Source of the DNA: G965267425 sp965267425 | GTDB taxonomy: Bacteria; Bacteroidota; Bacteroidia; Flavobacteriales_E; Vicingaceae | Reading direction: 5' to 3' | Length of the DNA stretch: 64,000 nt | Assembly (NCBI GenBank): GCA_965267425.1 | Contig: OZ253959.1 | Coordinates: 868,001-932,000, forward strand | Part shown: in pieces, positions 50,611 through 59,556 of the stretch | How the letters are laid out: each line of letters begins with the position of its first letter | Numbering within the stretch: position 1 is the first letter of the stretch | The notes under the pieces: generated by a model | What the model was told of the DNA's origin: nothing | Databases searched by the model: none | The model's input: the letters and a program-made list of their open reading frames with translations, nothing else | Position numbers and translations under genes: made by a program

Positions 50611-53422
50611 TTTCTTTCTTCAGGTATCCGGCCGTATGACCTTTATTTGATTTCATCATTTTTTCAGGAGAACCTTCAAACACAATACCTCCGCCTTCAT
50701 GACCACCCTCTGGTCCAATATCAATAATGTGATCAGCCACCTTTATGATGTCCATATTGTGTTCAATAACAACAACCGTATTTCCTTTGTCAACCAGTTT
50801 GTTCAAGACCTCAAGCAATATTCGAATGTCCTCAAAATGTAACCCTGTAGTAGGTTCATCCAACACATAAAATGTCTTACCTGTAGCTTTTTTGGACAAT
50901 TCGGTGGCTAATTTCATGCGTTGTGCTTCCCCTCCGGATAATGTGGTAGAAGGTTGTCCAATTTTAATATATCCTAGTCCAACCTCTTGAATGGTTTTGA
51001 TTTTGCGATGTATTTTGGGAATGTTTTCGAAGAATTCAACCCCTTGCTCTACAGTCATTTCCAGCACATCACCAATGCTTTTTCCCCGGTACCGGACTTC
51101 CAATGTTTCCCGATTGTAGCGTTTTCCATTACACACATTGCACTCCACATAAACATCGGGCAAAAAGTTCATTTCAATGGTTCGGACACCAGCTCCGTGG
51201 CATTCTTCACAACGCCCTCCTTTCACATTAAACGAAAATCTTCCTGGTTTGTAACCTCTAATTTTAGCTTCAGGTAAAATGCTGAAAAGATTTCGAATCT
51301 CGGTAAAAACACCTGTATAGGTTGCCGGATTGGAGCGAGGAGTTCTTCCAATAGCTGATTGATCAATTTCAATGATTTTATCAATATGCTCTAGTCCTTT
51401 AATTTGTTCACATGGAAGGCTTTTTTGTAGTGTTTTATAGACATGATTGTGCATCAAGGGTACCAACGTTTGATTGATAAGACTTGATTTACCACTTCCC
51501 GAAACGCCAGTAACACATATGAACTTTCCCAATGGGAATTTGGGAGATATGTTTTTGAGATTATGACCTGAGGCTTTAATGAGTTCGATATGATTGCCAG
51601 AACCTTTACGCCTGGTTTTAGGAACAGCTATTTCTTTATTGCCATTCAAGTAATCAGCAGTGAGTGTTTTGCAATCCAAAAAGTTACTTGGAGCACCTTC
51701 TGCTGCCACTTCTCCGCCATGCACTCCGGCTTTTGGTCCTATGTCAAAAATCCAATCCGATTGCATCATGATTTCCTTGTCGTGTTCCACCACAAGAATG
51801 GAATTACCGATATCTCTTAACTTTTTCAATGACTGAATTAATCTATCATTATCCCTTTGATGAAGACCAATGCTCGGTTCATCCAAAATATACAATACAC
51901 CTACCAACTGAGCACCAATTTGAGTCGCCAAACGAATGCGTTGTGCTTCGCCTCCCGAGAGTGTTTTTGCTCCTCGATTTAATGACAAATACCCCAATCC
52001 TACATCTAATAAAAATTGCAATCGACCGTTGATTTCTTTGATGATTTCAGAAGCAACAATGAGTTGCTTTTCCGTTAAATGTGATGAAACAGCATTTACC
52101 CATTTTTGCAATTCGGTTAAGTTCAATGAGGCAGCTTCTCCAATATGTTCGTTATTAATTTTGAAATGGTAAGCCTCCTTCCTCAAACGTGCACCATGGC
52201 ATTCCGGACAAGTCTTTTTATTCATAAACCCGTGAGCCCATCTGGCTATACCGCTATTTGGATTTTCTTTAAACTGACGAATGATAAAGTTGGCAATACC
52301 CTCGAATGACTTAAACGAGTCAGCTCCGAATTCAAATGTGGAAGACGATGGAGTGAAGGAGGAATCTGATCCGAACAGCAAATAGTCAATACCTTCTTCC
52401 GGTATGTCTTCCAAAGGTGTCTTTAAGTCAAAACCGAAAATCTTCCCTATGGCTTCAATATGTCCCATGATCCTTCCACGATTCACGCTTTTTAAAGGCG
52501 CAATTCCACCTTTTGCAATACTCAGTGACGGATCAGGAATAAGCTTGGAAGTGTCAATTTCTGAGACTTCACCCAGTCCATGACAAGAAGGACAAGCACC
52601 ATACGGAGAATTAAATGAAAAGAAATTCGGAGCAGGATCATCATAAGATATGCCCGAAGTAGGACACATCAATTGTCGACTATAAAACCGTATTTGATCA
52701 CTGGTCTCGCTTTGAATCATCAAACCGCCTTTTCCGCGTTTCAATGCCAACTCAATGGATTCCAAAAGTCTTTTGCCTTTAGATTCTTGAACAGTCAATC
52801 GATCAATGACAATTTCAATGTCATGAATTTTATACCTGTCCAATTGCATTTTGGGTTTAATTTCTTTGATTTCCCCATCTACTCTGACCTTTACAAACCC
52901 TTGTTTTTGAATCTGTTGAAAAAGTTCTCTATAATGACCTTTTCTTCCTTTCACAATGGGAGATAAGACATTCACCTGTTCATCCTTAAAATGATCCAAT
53001 ATCAAGTCACGGATTTGCGAAGAACTATATTTCACCATTTTCTCTCCCGTAACATAGGAATAAGCAGTGGCTACTTTTGAATACAACAGTCTCAGGTAGT
53101 CATAAACCTCAGTGATGGTTCCAACTGTTGATCTTGGATTTCGGCCAACTGTTTTTTGTTCGATGGAAATGACCGGACTGAGGCCCGAAATATTGTCGAC
53201 ATCAGGACGCTCTAATGTCCCTAAAAATTGTCTGGCATAAGAAGCAAAGCTTTCGATGTAACGTCTCTGGCCTTCTGCATAAATGGTGTCAAAAGCAAGT
53301 GAAGATTTTCCACTTCCACTAAGCCCGGTGATCACTACCAATTTATTTCTTGGAATACGCACATTTACACCCTTAAGGTTGTGTACCCTGGCGCCTTCAA
53401 CAATTAGAAATTCTTCGTCCAT
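50579..53422 (-). CDS. uvrA: UvrABC system protein A (excinuclease ABC subunit A)
   Basis: This 947-residue ABC-type DNA-damage recognition ATPase has Walker A GLSGSGKSSL (33-42) in the first ATPase half and GVSGSGKSSL in the second. Zinc-binding Cys motifs occur in each half (CPTSG-type with CPSCHG; CPECHGARL; CEECHGAG and CNVCNGKRY). ABC signatures are LSGGEAQRIRLA and LSGGEAQRMKLA. Length is typical. It starts with a 1-bp overlap to the WecA-like gene stop, so it is at the tail of the polysaccharide operon. Confidence 0.97.
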   Translation of the reverse strand: MDEEFLIVEGARVHNLKGVNVRIPRNKLVVITGLSGSGKSSLAFDTIYAEGQRRYIESFASYARQFLGTLERPDVDNISGLSPVISIEQKTVGRNPRSTVGTITEVYDYLRLLYSKVATAYSYVTGEKMVKYSSSQIRDLILDHFKDEQVNVLSPIVKGRKGHYRELFQQIQKQGFVKVRVDGEIKEIKPKMQLDRYKIHDIEIVIDRLTVQESKGKRLLESIELALKRGKGGLMIQSETSDQIRFYSRQLMCPTSGISYDDPAPNFFSFNSPYGACPSCHGLGEVSEIDTSKLIPDPSLSIAKGGIAPLKSVNRGRIMGHIEAIGKIFGFDLKTPLEDIPEEGIDYLLFGSDSSFTPSSSTFEFGADSFKSFEGIANFIIRQFKENPNSGIARWAHGFMNKKTCPECHGARLRKEAYHFKINNEHIGEAASLNLTELQKWVNAVSSHLTEKQLIVASEIIKEINGRLQFLLDVGLGYLSLNRGAKTLSGGEAQRIRLATQIGAQLVGVLYILDEPSIGLHQRDNDRLIQSLKKLRDIGNSILVVEHDKEIMMQSDWIFDIGPKAGVHGGEVAAEGAPSNFLDCKTLTADYLNGNKEIAVPKTRRKGSGNHIELIKASGHNLKNISPKFPLGKFICVTGVSGSGKSSLINQTLVPLMHNHVYKTLQKSLPCEQIKGLEHIDKIIEIDQSAIGRTPRSNPATYTGVFTEIRNLFSILPEAKIRGYKPGRFSFNVKGGRCEECHGAGVRTIEMNFLPDVYVECNVCNGKRYNRETLEVRYRGKSIGDVLEMTVEQGVEFFENIPKIHRKIKTIQEVGLGYIKIGQPSTTLSGGEAQRMKLATELSKKATGKTFYVLDEPTTGLHFEDIRILLEVLNKLVDKGNTVVVIEHNMDIIKVADHIIDIGPEGGHEGGGIVFEGSPEKMMKSNKGHTAGYLKKEIMDSVGKVYN

Positions 53423-54483
53423 TAAGGAGATTTAATTCGTGTACAAGAAAATAGGAATGCAAATACACTGATTATGTAAACAGTGTAAATGGTGTACAAC
53501 AAATATGACCAATTTTTTACAGAGAATGAATAATAAACTAAAATGGAAGAGATGATACACAAAACAAAAATCAACCGTGCGACATTCTTATCACTTAATC
53601 CAATTCTAGCCAGGTGATGTGTGGTATGATCCCGACCACCAACAAAGGGAGACGTGCCTTTGGAAAGACGATTAATAACTACAGTGGTTGTATCAACAAG
53701 CGGAATTAGGAACGCAATCAGAGGAACAATCATCTGCTTGGGAATGGATGTTTCTCCAACCATCATTACATTGGAATTCCAGAAAAATTCAATTCCTAAT
53801 ATAGCCAGCATCGCTCCCAGAAATTGACTTCCGCTATCACCCATGTACATTTTTGAAGGGTACCAATTAAAGTATAAGAAACTCAATAAAGATGATACCA
53901 ATCCCGTGGTTAGGATAAAGTATATATTGGTGAAATTTTCAAATCGGAAAAACAATGAGATCAACGTCAATGCAATGGATAGTGAAACCACGCCTGTAAT
54001 TCCATCCATGTTATCCAACATATTGATTGAATTCATGATTCCCAAAACCCAAAGCAAGGTAATGGCCTTGTCTAAAAAATCAATTTCGAATAGATGAATT
54101 TGAGTTCCGGTAAATATGAGCAGGATTCCTACAGCTATTTGAGTAAGGGATTTGAAGATGGGTTTAGTATGATAAGCATCATCCGTTAGTCCAACCAAAA
54201 AACCAGCAGTACATGCCAAAACAACACCTATGGTTTTCAAGTCAAAAAAGACATACCCTGTTTCAAACACTTGTGGAAACAAAGCAAGAGAAAGCAAAAA
54301 GATGATATAAAATGAAATTCCTCCAATGGCTGGTTTTACCTGCTTAGCCCAGCGTTCAGAGCCATTCTGGTTTTTCATTCCCAACTTATTGATAAACCTA
54401 AGTAAGATCAGGTTAATCAGAAATGAAAACGCAAGTGTTCCAACAAAAAACACCAAATACATTATGATAATCAATTCGCCCAT
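53422..54483 (-). CDS. WecA/MraY-family UDP-sugar:polyprenyl-phosphate sugar-1-phosphate transferase
   Basis: The 353-residue polytopic membrane protein has about 10 helices. Two conserved acidic motifs are NMLDNMDGITG, a Mg2+-binding aspartate cluster, and YMGDSGSQFLGAML. A His-rich loop (FVGGRDHTTHHLARIGLSD) matches the WecA-type HIHH-like motif. It transfers a sugar-1-phosphate (likely HexNAc-1-P) to undecaprenyl phosphate at the inner membrane, starting polysaccharide synthesis. The genes for the neighbouring steps (Wza-like, Wzc-like, glycosyltransferase) lie upstream on the same strand. Confidence 0.9.
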   Translation of the reverse strand: MGELIIIMYLVFFVGTLAFSFLINLILLRFINKLGMKNQNGSERWAKQVKPAIGGISFYIIFLLSLALFPQVFETGYVFFDLKTIGVVLACTAGFLVGLTDDAYHTKPIFKSLTQIAVGILLIFTGTQIHLFEIDFLDKAITLLWVLGIMNSINMLDNMDGITGVVSLSIALTLISLFFRFENFTNIYFILTTGLVSSLLSFLYFNWYPSKMYMGDSGSQFLGAMLAILGIEFFWNSNVMMVGETSIPKQMIVPLIAFLIPLVDTTTVVINRLSKGTSPFVGGRDHTTHHLARIGLSDKNVARLIFVLCIISSILVYYSFSVKNWSYLLYTIYTVYIISVFAFLFSCTRIKSP

Positions 54484-54487
54484 ACAA

Positions 54488-55039
54488 CTAATTCATACGG
54501 AATTGGCTCTCAAAAGTTTTAAATTTTTGGGCCTTCAAATCTTTTTCAGAAATAATAGGGTTTTCAATGCCCCAATCAATAGATAAATCCGGATCATTCC
54601 ATAAAATAGCATCCTCGGCATCTTTGTTGTAAACATTGGAACATTTGTACACAAATTGAGTATCGTCTTCCAATGTCAAAAATCCATGGGCAAAACCCGG
54701 AGAGATATAAAGTATGGTGTGATTTTGATCCGATAACTCTAAGGAAAAATGCTGTCCATAAGTAGATGAATCACGACGAATATCTACTGCCACATCCAAA
54801 ACCGCCCCTTTTGAAACAGAAACCAGCTTGCCTTGTGAAAATGGAGGATTTTGAAAATGAAGTCCTCGAATCACTCCTTTTTTGGAAACAGAAACATTGT
54901 CTTGAACAAAATTCTCCGGCAGTCCAAAATCTTTCAGTTTATCTGAATGATAGGCTTCGAAAAATAAACCTCTGTCGTCTTTAAAAAATGTGGGCTGAAT
55001 GATCAGAATACCCTCGATAGGGCCTTTGGTCACATTCAT
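54488..55039 (-). CDS. rfbC: dTDP-4-dehydrorhamnose 3,5-epimerase
   Basis: The 183-residue cupin-fold epimerase converts dTDP-4-dehydro-6-deoxyglucose to its L-form in dTDP-rhamnose synthesis. Family motifs are FKDDRGLFFEAYHSDKL, VSVSKKGVIRGLHFQNPPFS (with the catalytic His) and LYISPGFAHGFLTLEDDTQF (with the general-acid Tyr region). Its ATG directly abuts the Wzc stop (0-bp gap), so expression is tightly coupled. The rfbA, rfbB and rfbD genes are not in the window. Confidence 0.94.
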   Translation of the reverse strand: MNVTKGPIEGILIIQPTFFKDDRGLFFEAYHSDKLKDFGLPENFVQDNVSVSKKGVIRGLHFQNPPFSQGKLVSVSKGAVLDVAVDIRRDSSTYGQHFSLELSDQNHTILYISPGFAHGFLTLEDDTQFVYKCSNVYNKDAEDAILWNDPDLSIDWGIENPIISEKDLKAQKFKTFESQFRMN

Positions 55040-57511
55040 TTATGTCCTGGATTTAAATAGTTTTTTTGACCTTTTTTTACTTCGTTTACGGGTATGTTGT
55101 TCGTCATAGTATCCACCGTAAGTTCCTCCATAGGTATAGCCATAACCGTAACCATATCCGTAGCCGTAATTATAACCATAATTATGTTTGTTTATGTCAA
55201 TACCATTTAAAACTATTGACAATTTGGTGAATTTATTTTCATTATACAATCGATCCACATTTTGGATAAAATTTTTCTTGGAATACTCAGCTCGGAAAAT
55301 ATAGATTGGGTAATCGGCCTGCTTGATAATGCTGATGCCATCAGTTACCAATCCTACCGGAGGATTATCAATAATAATGACGTCGTAGGATTTTTTTAGT
55401 TGATCAATAATCCCTTCCAATTTTCCATTAATGATTAATTCAGACGGATTAGGAGGGATAGGACCGGCGGTAATAAAATCCAGGTTGTCAAGTTTACTTT
55501 TATGAATACAATTACTTATTTCATCCTTGTTGATGAGTAGTGTGCTCATTCCATTGTCATTGGCAACACCAAATCCACTGTGGATTTTTGGTTTTCTCAT
55601 ATCCAAATCCAATATGATAACCTTCTTTCCAGAAAATGCGATGATTCCTCCCAGATTCAAGGCAATAAATGTTTTTCCCTCACCAGATATGGTAGAGGTT
55701 ATGGCCATGACTTTTGCTCCCTCTTTAGAACTGATGAACTCAAGGTTACTTCGAATGGTTCGAAAGGATTCAGCAAGCATGGATTTAGGGTTCTGATCGA
55801 TGATCAACTGAGATTGTGGAATTTCCTTTCTATATTTTGGAACAATTCCCAGAATACCAATGGATGCTTGTGTGTGTTTTGTAATTTCATTAAGGGAAGT
55901 AATTTCATTGTGTGATAAATAACGCACGATAACCAAAGCGAGACTTAACGAAACACCTCCCAAAAGAAAAGCCATAATCGACAATTGATAATTGGGTGAA
56001 ACCGGATCTTTTGGCGTTGAAGCCTTTTCCAACACAATGTTATGTGGAACAAATCCCGCCTCAGAAATTGAATATTCCGTTTGTTTTTCGAGTAACAAAG
56101 TGAAAAACTTTTCATCCATCGTATACAAGCGCCTCATTTGCGCGTACTCAATTTCCTTCTCAGGAACAGTGGCAAATTTACCTTCCAGTGAAGTAGACTT
56201 TTCCTTTATTTTATTCTTTTTGGTTTCAATTTTCAGACGTAACTCTTTGATACTCGTTTTTATTAATTCTTTCTGAATTTTAATCTGATAATTGAGTGAT
56301 TTGATACTCTCATTATCCGGAGTTACTTCATACAACGCCTTTTGTTTTTGAATAACCAATTGATGCATGAGGCTAATCAGGGTAGACAAGGTGGTTTCAA
56401 ATTCAGTTCCTACCAAAATGGGAAGCATATTGTAGGCTTCTTCTCCTTCCGGACTTCTGGTAATGGAATTGTCAATTTCTTCCAATATGCTCAATTCCAA
56501 ATCGTAAGCAGCAATATCTTGTTGCATTCTGGTTAAATCTTCCAGGAACATATTGGAAATACTTTCATCGGCTGAAATCAGGTTGGTTTTTCTGAATTTT
56601 TTAATGGACTCTTCCTGCTTTCTTAATCGTTTATAAACGATGTCTAATTGATTGTCAATAAAATTCAGCACTTGATTGGAACTTTTTCCCTTTCGTTCCA
56701 AATCATATTTATCATATTCCGCTGCCAGCGCTGTTACGATATCTCTGGCTTGCTTGGGGTTGTTATCTTTAAAAGAAATGGCAATGGTTTTTGCGGCACT
56801 GCTCAATAGGTTGACTGTTAAGCGTTTAATGTATTGATCTGTGAGTTTATTCAGGCTATTAATTCGAAAGATAAACTCCTGTTGTTTGACATCTGATTGT
56901 TCCTCTGCAATTTTTTTATAATCCAATACTTTAATGTTAAAAACAGCTTTATCCAATACAATATTATCACCTATGTTATGGGTTTCAATTATTTCTTTAC
57001 CACCTTCAATGTAGGTCAGATCAAATGTTGTGGTATCCCTAAAATAAACATGAAAGTTCTTGCCAATAATGGAAGAGTCTTTGATAAAATATGTCACTTT
57101 AAAAGGACAATTCGTATACAGATCATAAGTAAGAAACTGCCCTTTATTGAAGTAACCTACTTGCAAGGGAAGCGTTTTTAATGTACGATTCATTAAATAC
57201 TTCGAACGAAGCAATTCGATTTTTGATGATAAGTCTTCCGATTCGTAAAGATTGTCTACCTGAAGTACTTTATTCGCAGTATTGTCTTCGTTGATTTGGA
57301 GAATCAACGTTGACTCATAAATGGGCATTTCGTAACGCAGATAAACCAATGAACCAATTGTGGCCAAAAGTATTATCAATACAATCCAGATAATGCTTTT
57401 ACGAGCTATGTATAAAAACAGTCCTAATTCAAATTCGGAACTAAATGAGGTTAAACGCTCTTTATACCGCGAAAAATTCTCATTCGTCTTTGAAATCTCC
57501 TCATTGTACAT
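55040..57511 (-). CDS. Polysaccharide co-polymerase/tyrosine autokinase (Wzc-like)
   Basis: The 823-residue protein has a Wzz-type chain-length domain with two membrane helices (IIWIVLIILLATIGSLVYLR at about 35-55, and about residue 500) and a long periplasmic coiled-coil region in between. The cytoplasmic BY-kinase domain has Walker A SGEGKTFIALNLG, Walker A' IILDLDMRKPKIH and Walker B VIIIDNPPVG. A strongly Tyr/Gly-rich tail (residues about 783-805, NYGYNYGYGYGYGYGYT-type) can serve as the autophosphorylation cluster. It controls chain length and export together with the Wza-like protein encoded just upstream. Confidence 0.93.
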   Translation of the reverse strand: MYNEEISKTNENFSRYKERLTSFSSEFELGLFLYIARKSIIWIVLIILLATIGSLVYLRYEMPIYESTLILQINEDNTANKVLQVDNLYESEDLSSKIELLRSKYLMNRTLKTLPLQVGYFNKGQFLTYDLYTNCPFKVTYFIKDSSIIGKNFHVYFRDTTTFDLTYIEGGKEIIETHNIGDNIVLDKAVFNIKVLDYKKIAEEQSDVKQQEFIFRINSLNKLTDQYIKRLTVNLLSSAAKTIAISFKDNNPKQARDIVTALAAEYDKYDLERKGKSSNQVLNFIDNQLDIVYKRLRKQEESIKKFRKTNLISADESISNMFLEDLTRMQQDIAAYDLELSILEEIDNSITRSPEGEEAYNMLPILVGTEFETTLSTLISLMHQLVIQKQKALYEVTPDNESIKSLNYQIKIQKELIKTSIKELRLKIETKKNKIKEKSTSLEGKFATVPEKEIEYAQMRRLYTMDEKFFTLLLEKQTEYSISEAGFVPHNIVLEKASTPKDPVSPNYQLSIMAFLLGGVSLSLALVIVRYLSHNEITSLNEITKHTQASIGILGIVPKYRKEIPQSQLIIDQNPKSMLAESFRTIRSNLEFISSKEGAKVMAITSTISGEGKTFIALNLGGIIAFSGKKVIILDLDMRKPKIHSGFGVANDNGMSTLLINKDEISNCIHKSKLDNLDFITAGPIPPNPSELIINGKLEGIIDQLKKSYDVIIIDNPPVGLVTDGISIIKQADYPIYIFRAEYSKKNFIQNVDRLYNENKFTKLSIVLNGIDINKHNYGYNYGYGYGYGYGYTYGGTYGGYYDEQHTRKRSKKRSKKLFKSRT
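55098..55190 (-). repeat. Tyr/Gly coding repeat in the Wzc tail
   Basis: Alternating TAC/TAT-GG triplets encode the tyrosine cluster that BY-kinases phosphorylate. Repeat-copy variation here would change the number of phospho-acceptor tyrosines. Confidence 0.75.
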
Positions 57512-57533
57512 GTGTCAATTTTTGTGGAGCTGT

Positions 57534-58298
57534 TTAATTTGATGTATTCAAGTTAACAATTAAAATGTAAAGTGTGAGCACACTGGTGGTCAAACTGATA
57601 ATTGGGGCCCACTCCCTGATAAATTCGTTTGTTAAGCTAATTCTTGGATCAACATAAATAATATCATTGGCTTCCAAAATAAACTTTGATCCTTCAATAC
57701 CATCCAAAGTTGATAAATCGTAATGATAAACCATAGGGTTTTGAGGATTTCCTCTTATCACCTTTACATGAAAAGCTTTTGCTTCTTTGGGTAATCCTCC
57801 AGCTAATGCCAGTCCTTCTAAAAGTGTCGTATTGTTATTGTTTATGGGGACAACCTGACCTTCGGAATAACGTCCAAAAAAGACATACGCTCTTCGGTTT
57901 ATAACATTTATCTGAACATAAGGTTTAATGTAAAATTGAGAATACTTCTCTTCTAACAACTTTTCAGCCTCCCGAATGGTTTTGTCTTTCAACATTACCC
58001 TCCCAATCATAGGCAATCTTAATTGACCATCATGTTCTACAATGTAGTTGAAGAAGTTCTGATTGTTGTTTAAGTTGATGTTTTCACTCAATGTGGTTAA
58101 ATCGATCAACTTAAAACCATCATTCGTGAAAAGTTTAAACTGAACTACATCATTCGGTTGAATGGTGTATTCATAACTTTCAATGGAATCTGGAGCTGCA
58201 GCATATTCATAGTTCTTTGGAGTTTTGAACATTATGCTTGATCGATAATTACAGGAGGCCAACACCGCCAAAATCAGTACTATTCCTATTTTTCTCAT
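57534..58298 (-). CDS. Polysaccharide export outer-membrane lipoprotein (Wza-like)
   Basis: The 254-residue protein has a lipoprotein signal peptide (MRKIGIVLILAVLASCNYRS, Cys at about 16). A poly-export domain (about 35-120, EYTIQPNDVVQFKLFTNDG; GQLRLPMIGRVMLKDKTIRE) and a SLBB-like region (about 140-190, YVFFGRYSEGQVVPINNNN) follow, then a C-terminal membrane helix (IISLTTSVLTLYILIVNL). It should form the outer-membrane pore for capsule or exopolysaccharide. It is 22 bp upstream of the Wzc-like gene on the same strand. Confidence 0.9.
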   Translation of the reverse strand: MRKIGIVLILAVLASCNYRSSIMFKTPKNYEYAAAPDSIESYEYTIQPNDVVQFKLFTNDGFKLIDLTTLSENINLNNNQNFFNYIVEHDGQLRLPMIGRVMLKDKTIREAEKLLEEKYSQFYIKPYVQINVINRRAYVFFGRYSEGQVVPINNNNTTLLEGLALAGGLPKEAKAFHVKVIRGNPQNPMVYHYDLSTLDGIEGSKFILEANDIIYVDPRISLTNEFIREWAPIISLTTSVLTLYILIVNLNTSN

Positions 58299-58359
58299 GC
58301 CCTTTTGTCTCGCAAGATTGCAAAAGTATAAAAATTAACTCGTTTAGTAGGATAAAAGG

Positions 58360-59556
58360 TTATTTGGAATGATTCAACTTTATTTCATATAACACCTGAA
58401 TATCTTCCACAAGCCGTCGATAGCTAAATCGTTTTTCGACTAAGTCAGGACCCTTTTTTTTCATTTTTTCTCGTAACATTTCATCTTCAACTAAGCGCTG
58501 AAGTTGATGAACAAATGAATCCAAATCATCAGATTTACAGATCAAACCTGATTCTTCTTCCTGAACAACGTCTTCAACTCCTCCAACTCTTGTGGTAACT
58601 ATGGGTCTACCTACTGCTTGTGCTTCAATCAAACTAACCGGAGTTCCTTCATTGAAAGAAGTTAAGCAAACAATATCTAAACCTGCCAAAACCACATCAA
58701 CATCTGTTCTCCACGAGGTGAATTCAATACCGTTAACAGGTTTTTCTCCTTGGTTTTTGTATCGAAATGGAATCCCTAGTTCTTTTGTCAACAGTTGCAA
58801 TTCGTCTGTCAATTCTCCGTCTCCTACAATGACAAAACGCAATGTGCCTTGACGTTTCTTTAAAATTTCAGGGATAGCTTGAATAAAAAGACGATGGTTT
58901 TTAATTGGAACCAATCTACCGATGATTCCTATGGTCAACGTATCATTCTCTATGTCATATTCGTTTCGGAAATCAGCTCTTTTTTTATCAATCTGTTGCC
59001 CGAATCTCGACAAATCAAAACCCAGGGGAACTACATGGATTTTATCCGTTGAACAAATGTTGTAGACTTCGGACAGTTCTTTTTTCTGCTGAGGACTAAT
59101 GGCAATAATTGCTGAGCTTTTTCGAGCAAGATATCTTTCTATTTGGATGAAAAACTGTGTTTTCAGTTTTCCGAAATAGGAATGAAAAACATGTCCGTGA
59201 AATGTATGAACAACAACGGGCACACGACATGAAAATGCTGCAAGTCGCCCAACAGTTCCTGCTTTGGAGGCGTGTGTGTGAACAATATCAGGTTTGAAAT
59301 CTTTGATGATTTTCCTGATTTTAAAGAATGCTTTGAGATCATGAAAAGGATGAAGTGATCGCTTCATTTCCGGAATGGTTTCATAATCTACTTTCAACTC
59401 ATCCAGAATATGAAATGACTGAGCTTCAGATTCATCAATGGAACCACCAATCAGCTTGGTTTGGTATTCTTCAGGAAGGTATCTGCTCAATATACCGGCA
59501 TTGTAAGTGGGTCCACCTAAATTAAATCGATTTATGATTCGCAGTACTCTAGGCAT
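58360..59556 (-). CDS. Glycosyltransferase family 4
   Basis: The 398-residue GT-B enzyme has an N-terminal acceptor domain (RVLRIINRFNLGGPTYNAGI; PDIVHTHASKAGTVGRLAAF) and a C-terminal donor domain (TIGIIGRLVPIKNHRLFIQA; VCLTSFNEGTPVSLIEAQAV), in which the E(x7)E motif spans the NEGTPVSLIEA segment. It uses a nucleotide sugar to extend the surface polysaccharide on the cytosolic face. The asparagine synthase gene overlaps its start by 8 bp, so the two are likely translated together. Confidence 0.92.
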   Translation of the reverse strand: MPRVLRIINRFNLGGPTYNAGILSRYLPEEYQTKLIGGSIDESEAQSFHILDELKVDYETIPEMKRSLHPFHDLKAFFKIRKIIKDFKPDIVHTHASKAGTVGRLAAFSCRVPVVVHTFHGHVFHSYFGKLKTQFFIQIERYLARKSSAIIAISPQQKKELSEVYNICSTDKIHVVPLGFDLSRFGQQIDKKRADFRNEYDIENDTLTIGIIGRLVPIKNHRLFIQAIPEILKKRQGTLRFVIVGDGELTDELQLLTKELGIPFRYKNQGEKPVNGIEFTSWRTDVDVVLAGLDIVCLTSFNEGTPVSLIEAQAVGRPIVTTRVGGVEDVVQEEESGLICKSDDLDSFVHQLQRLVEDEMLREKMKKKGPDLVEKRFSYRRLVEDIQVLYEIKLNHSK

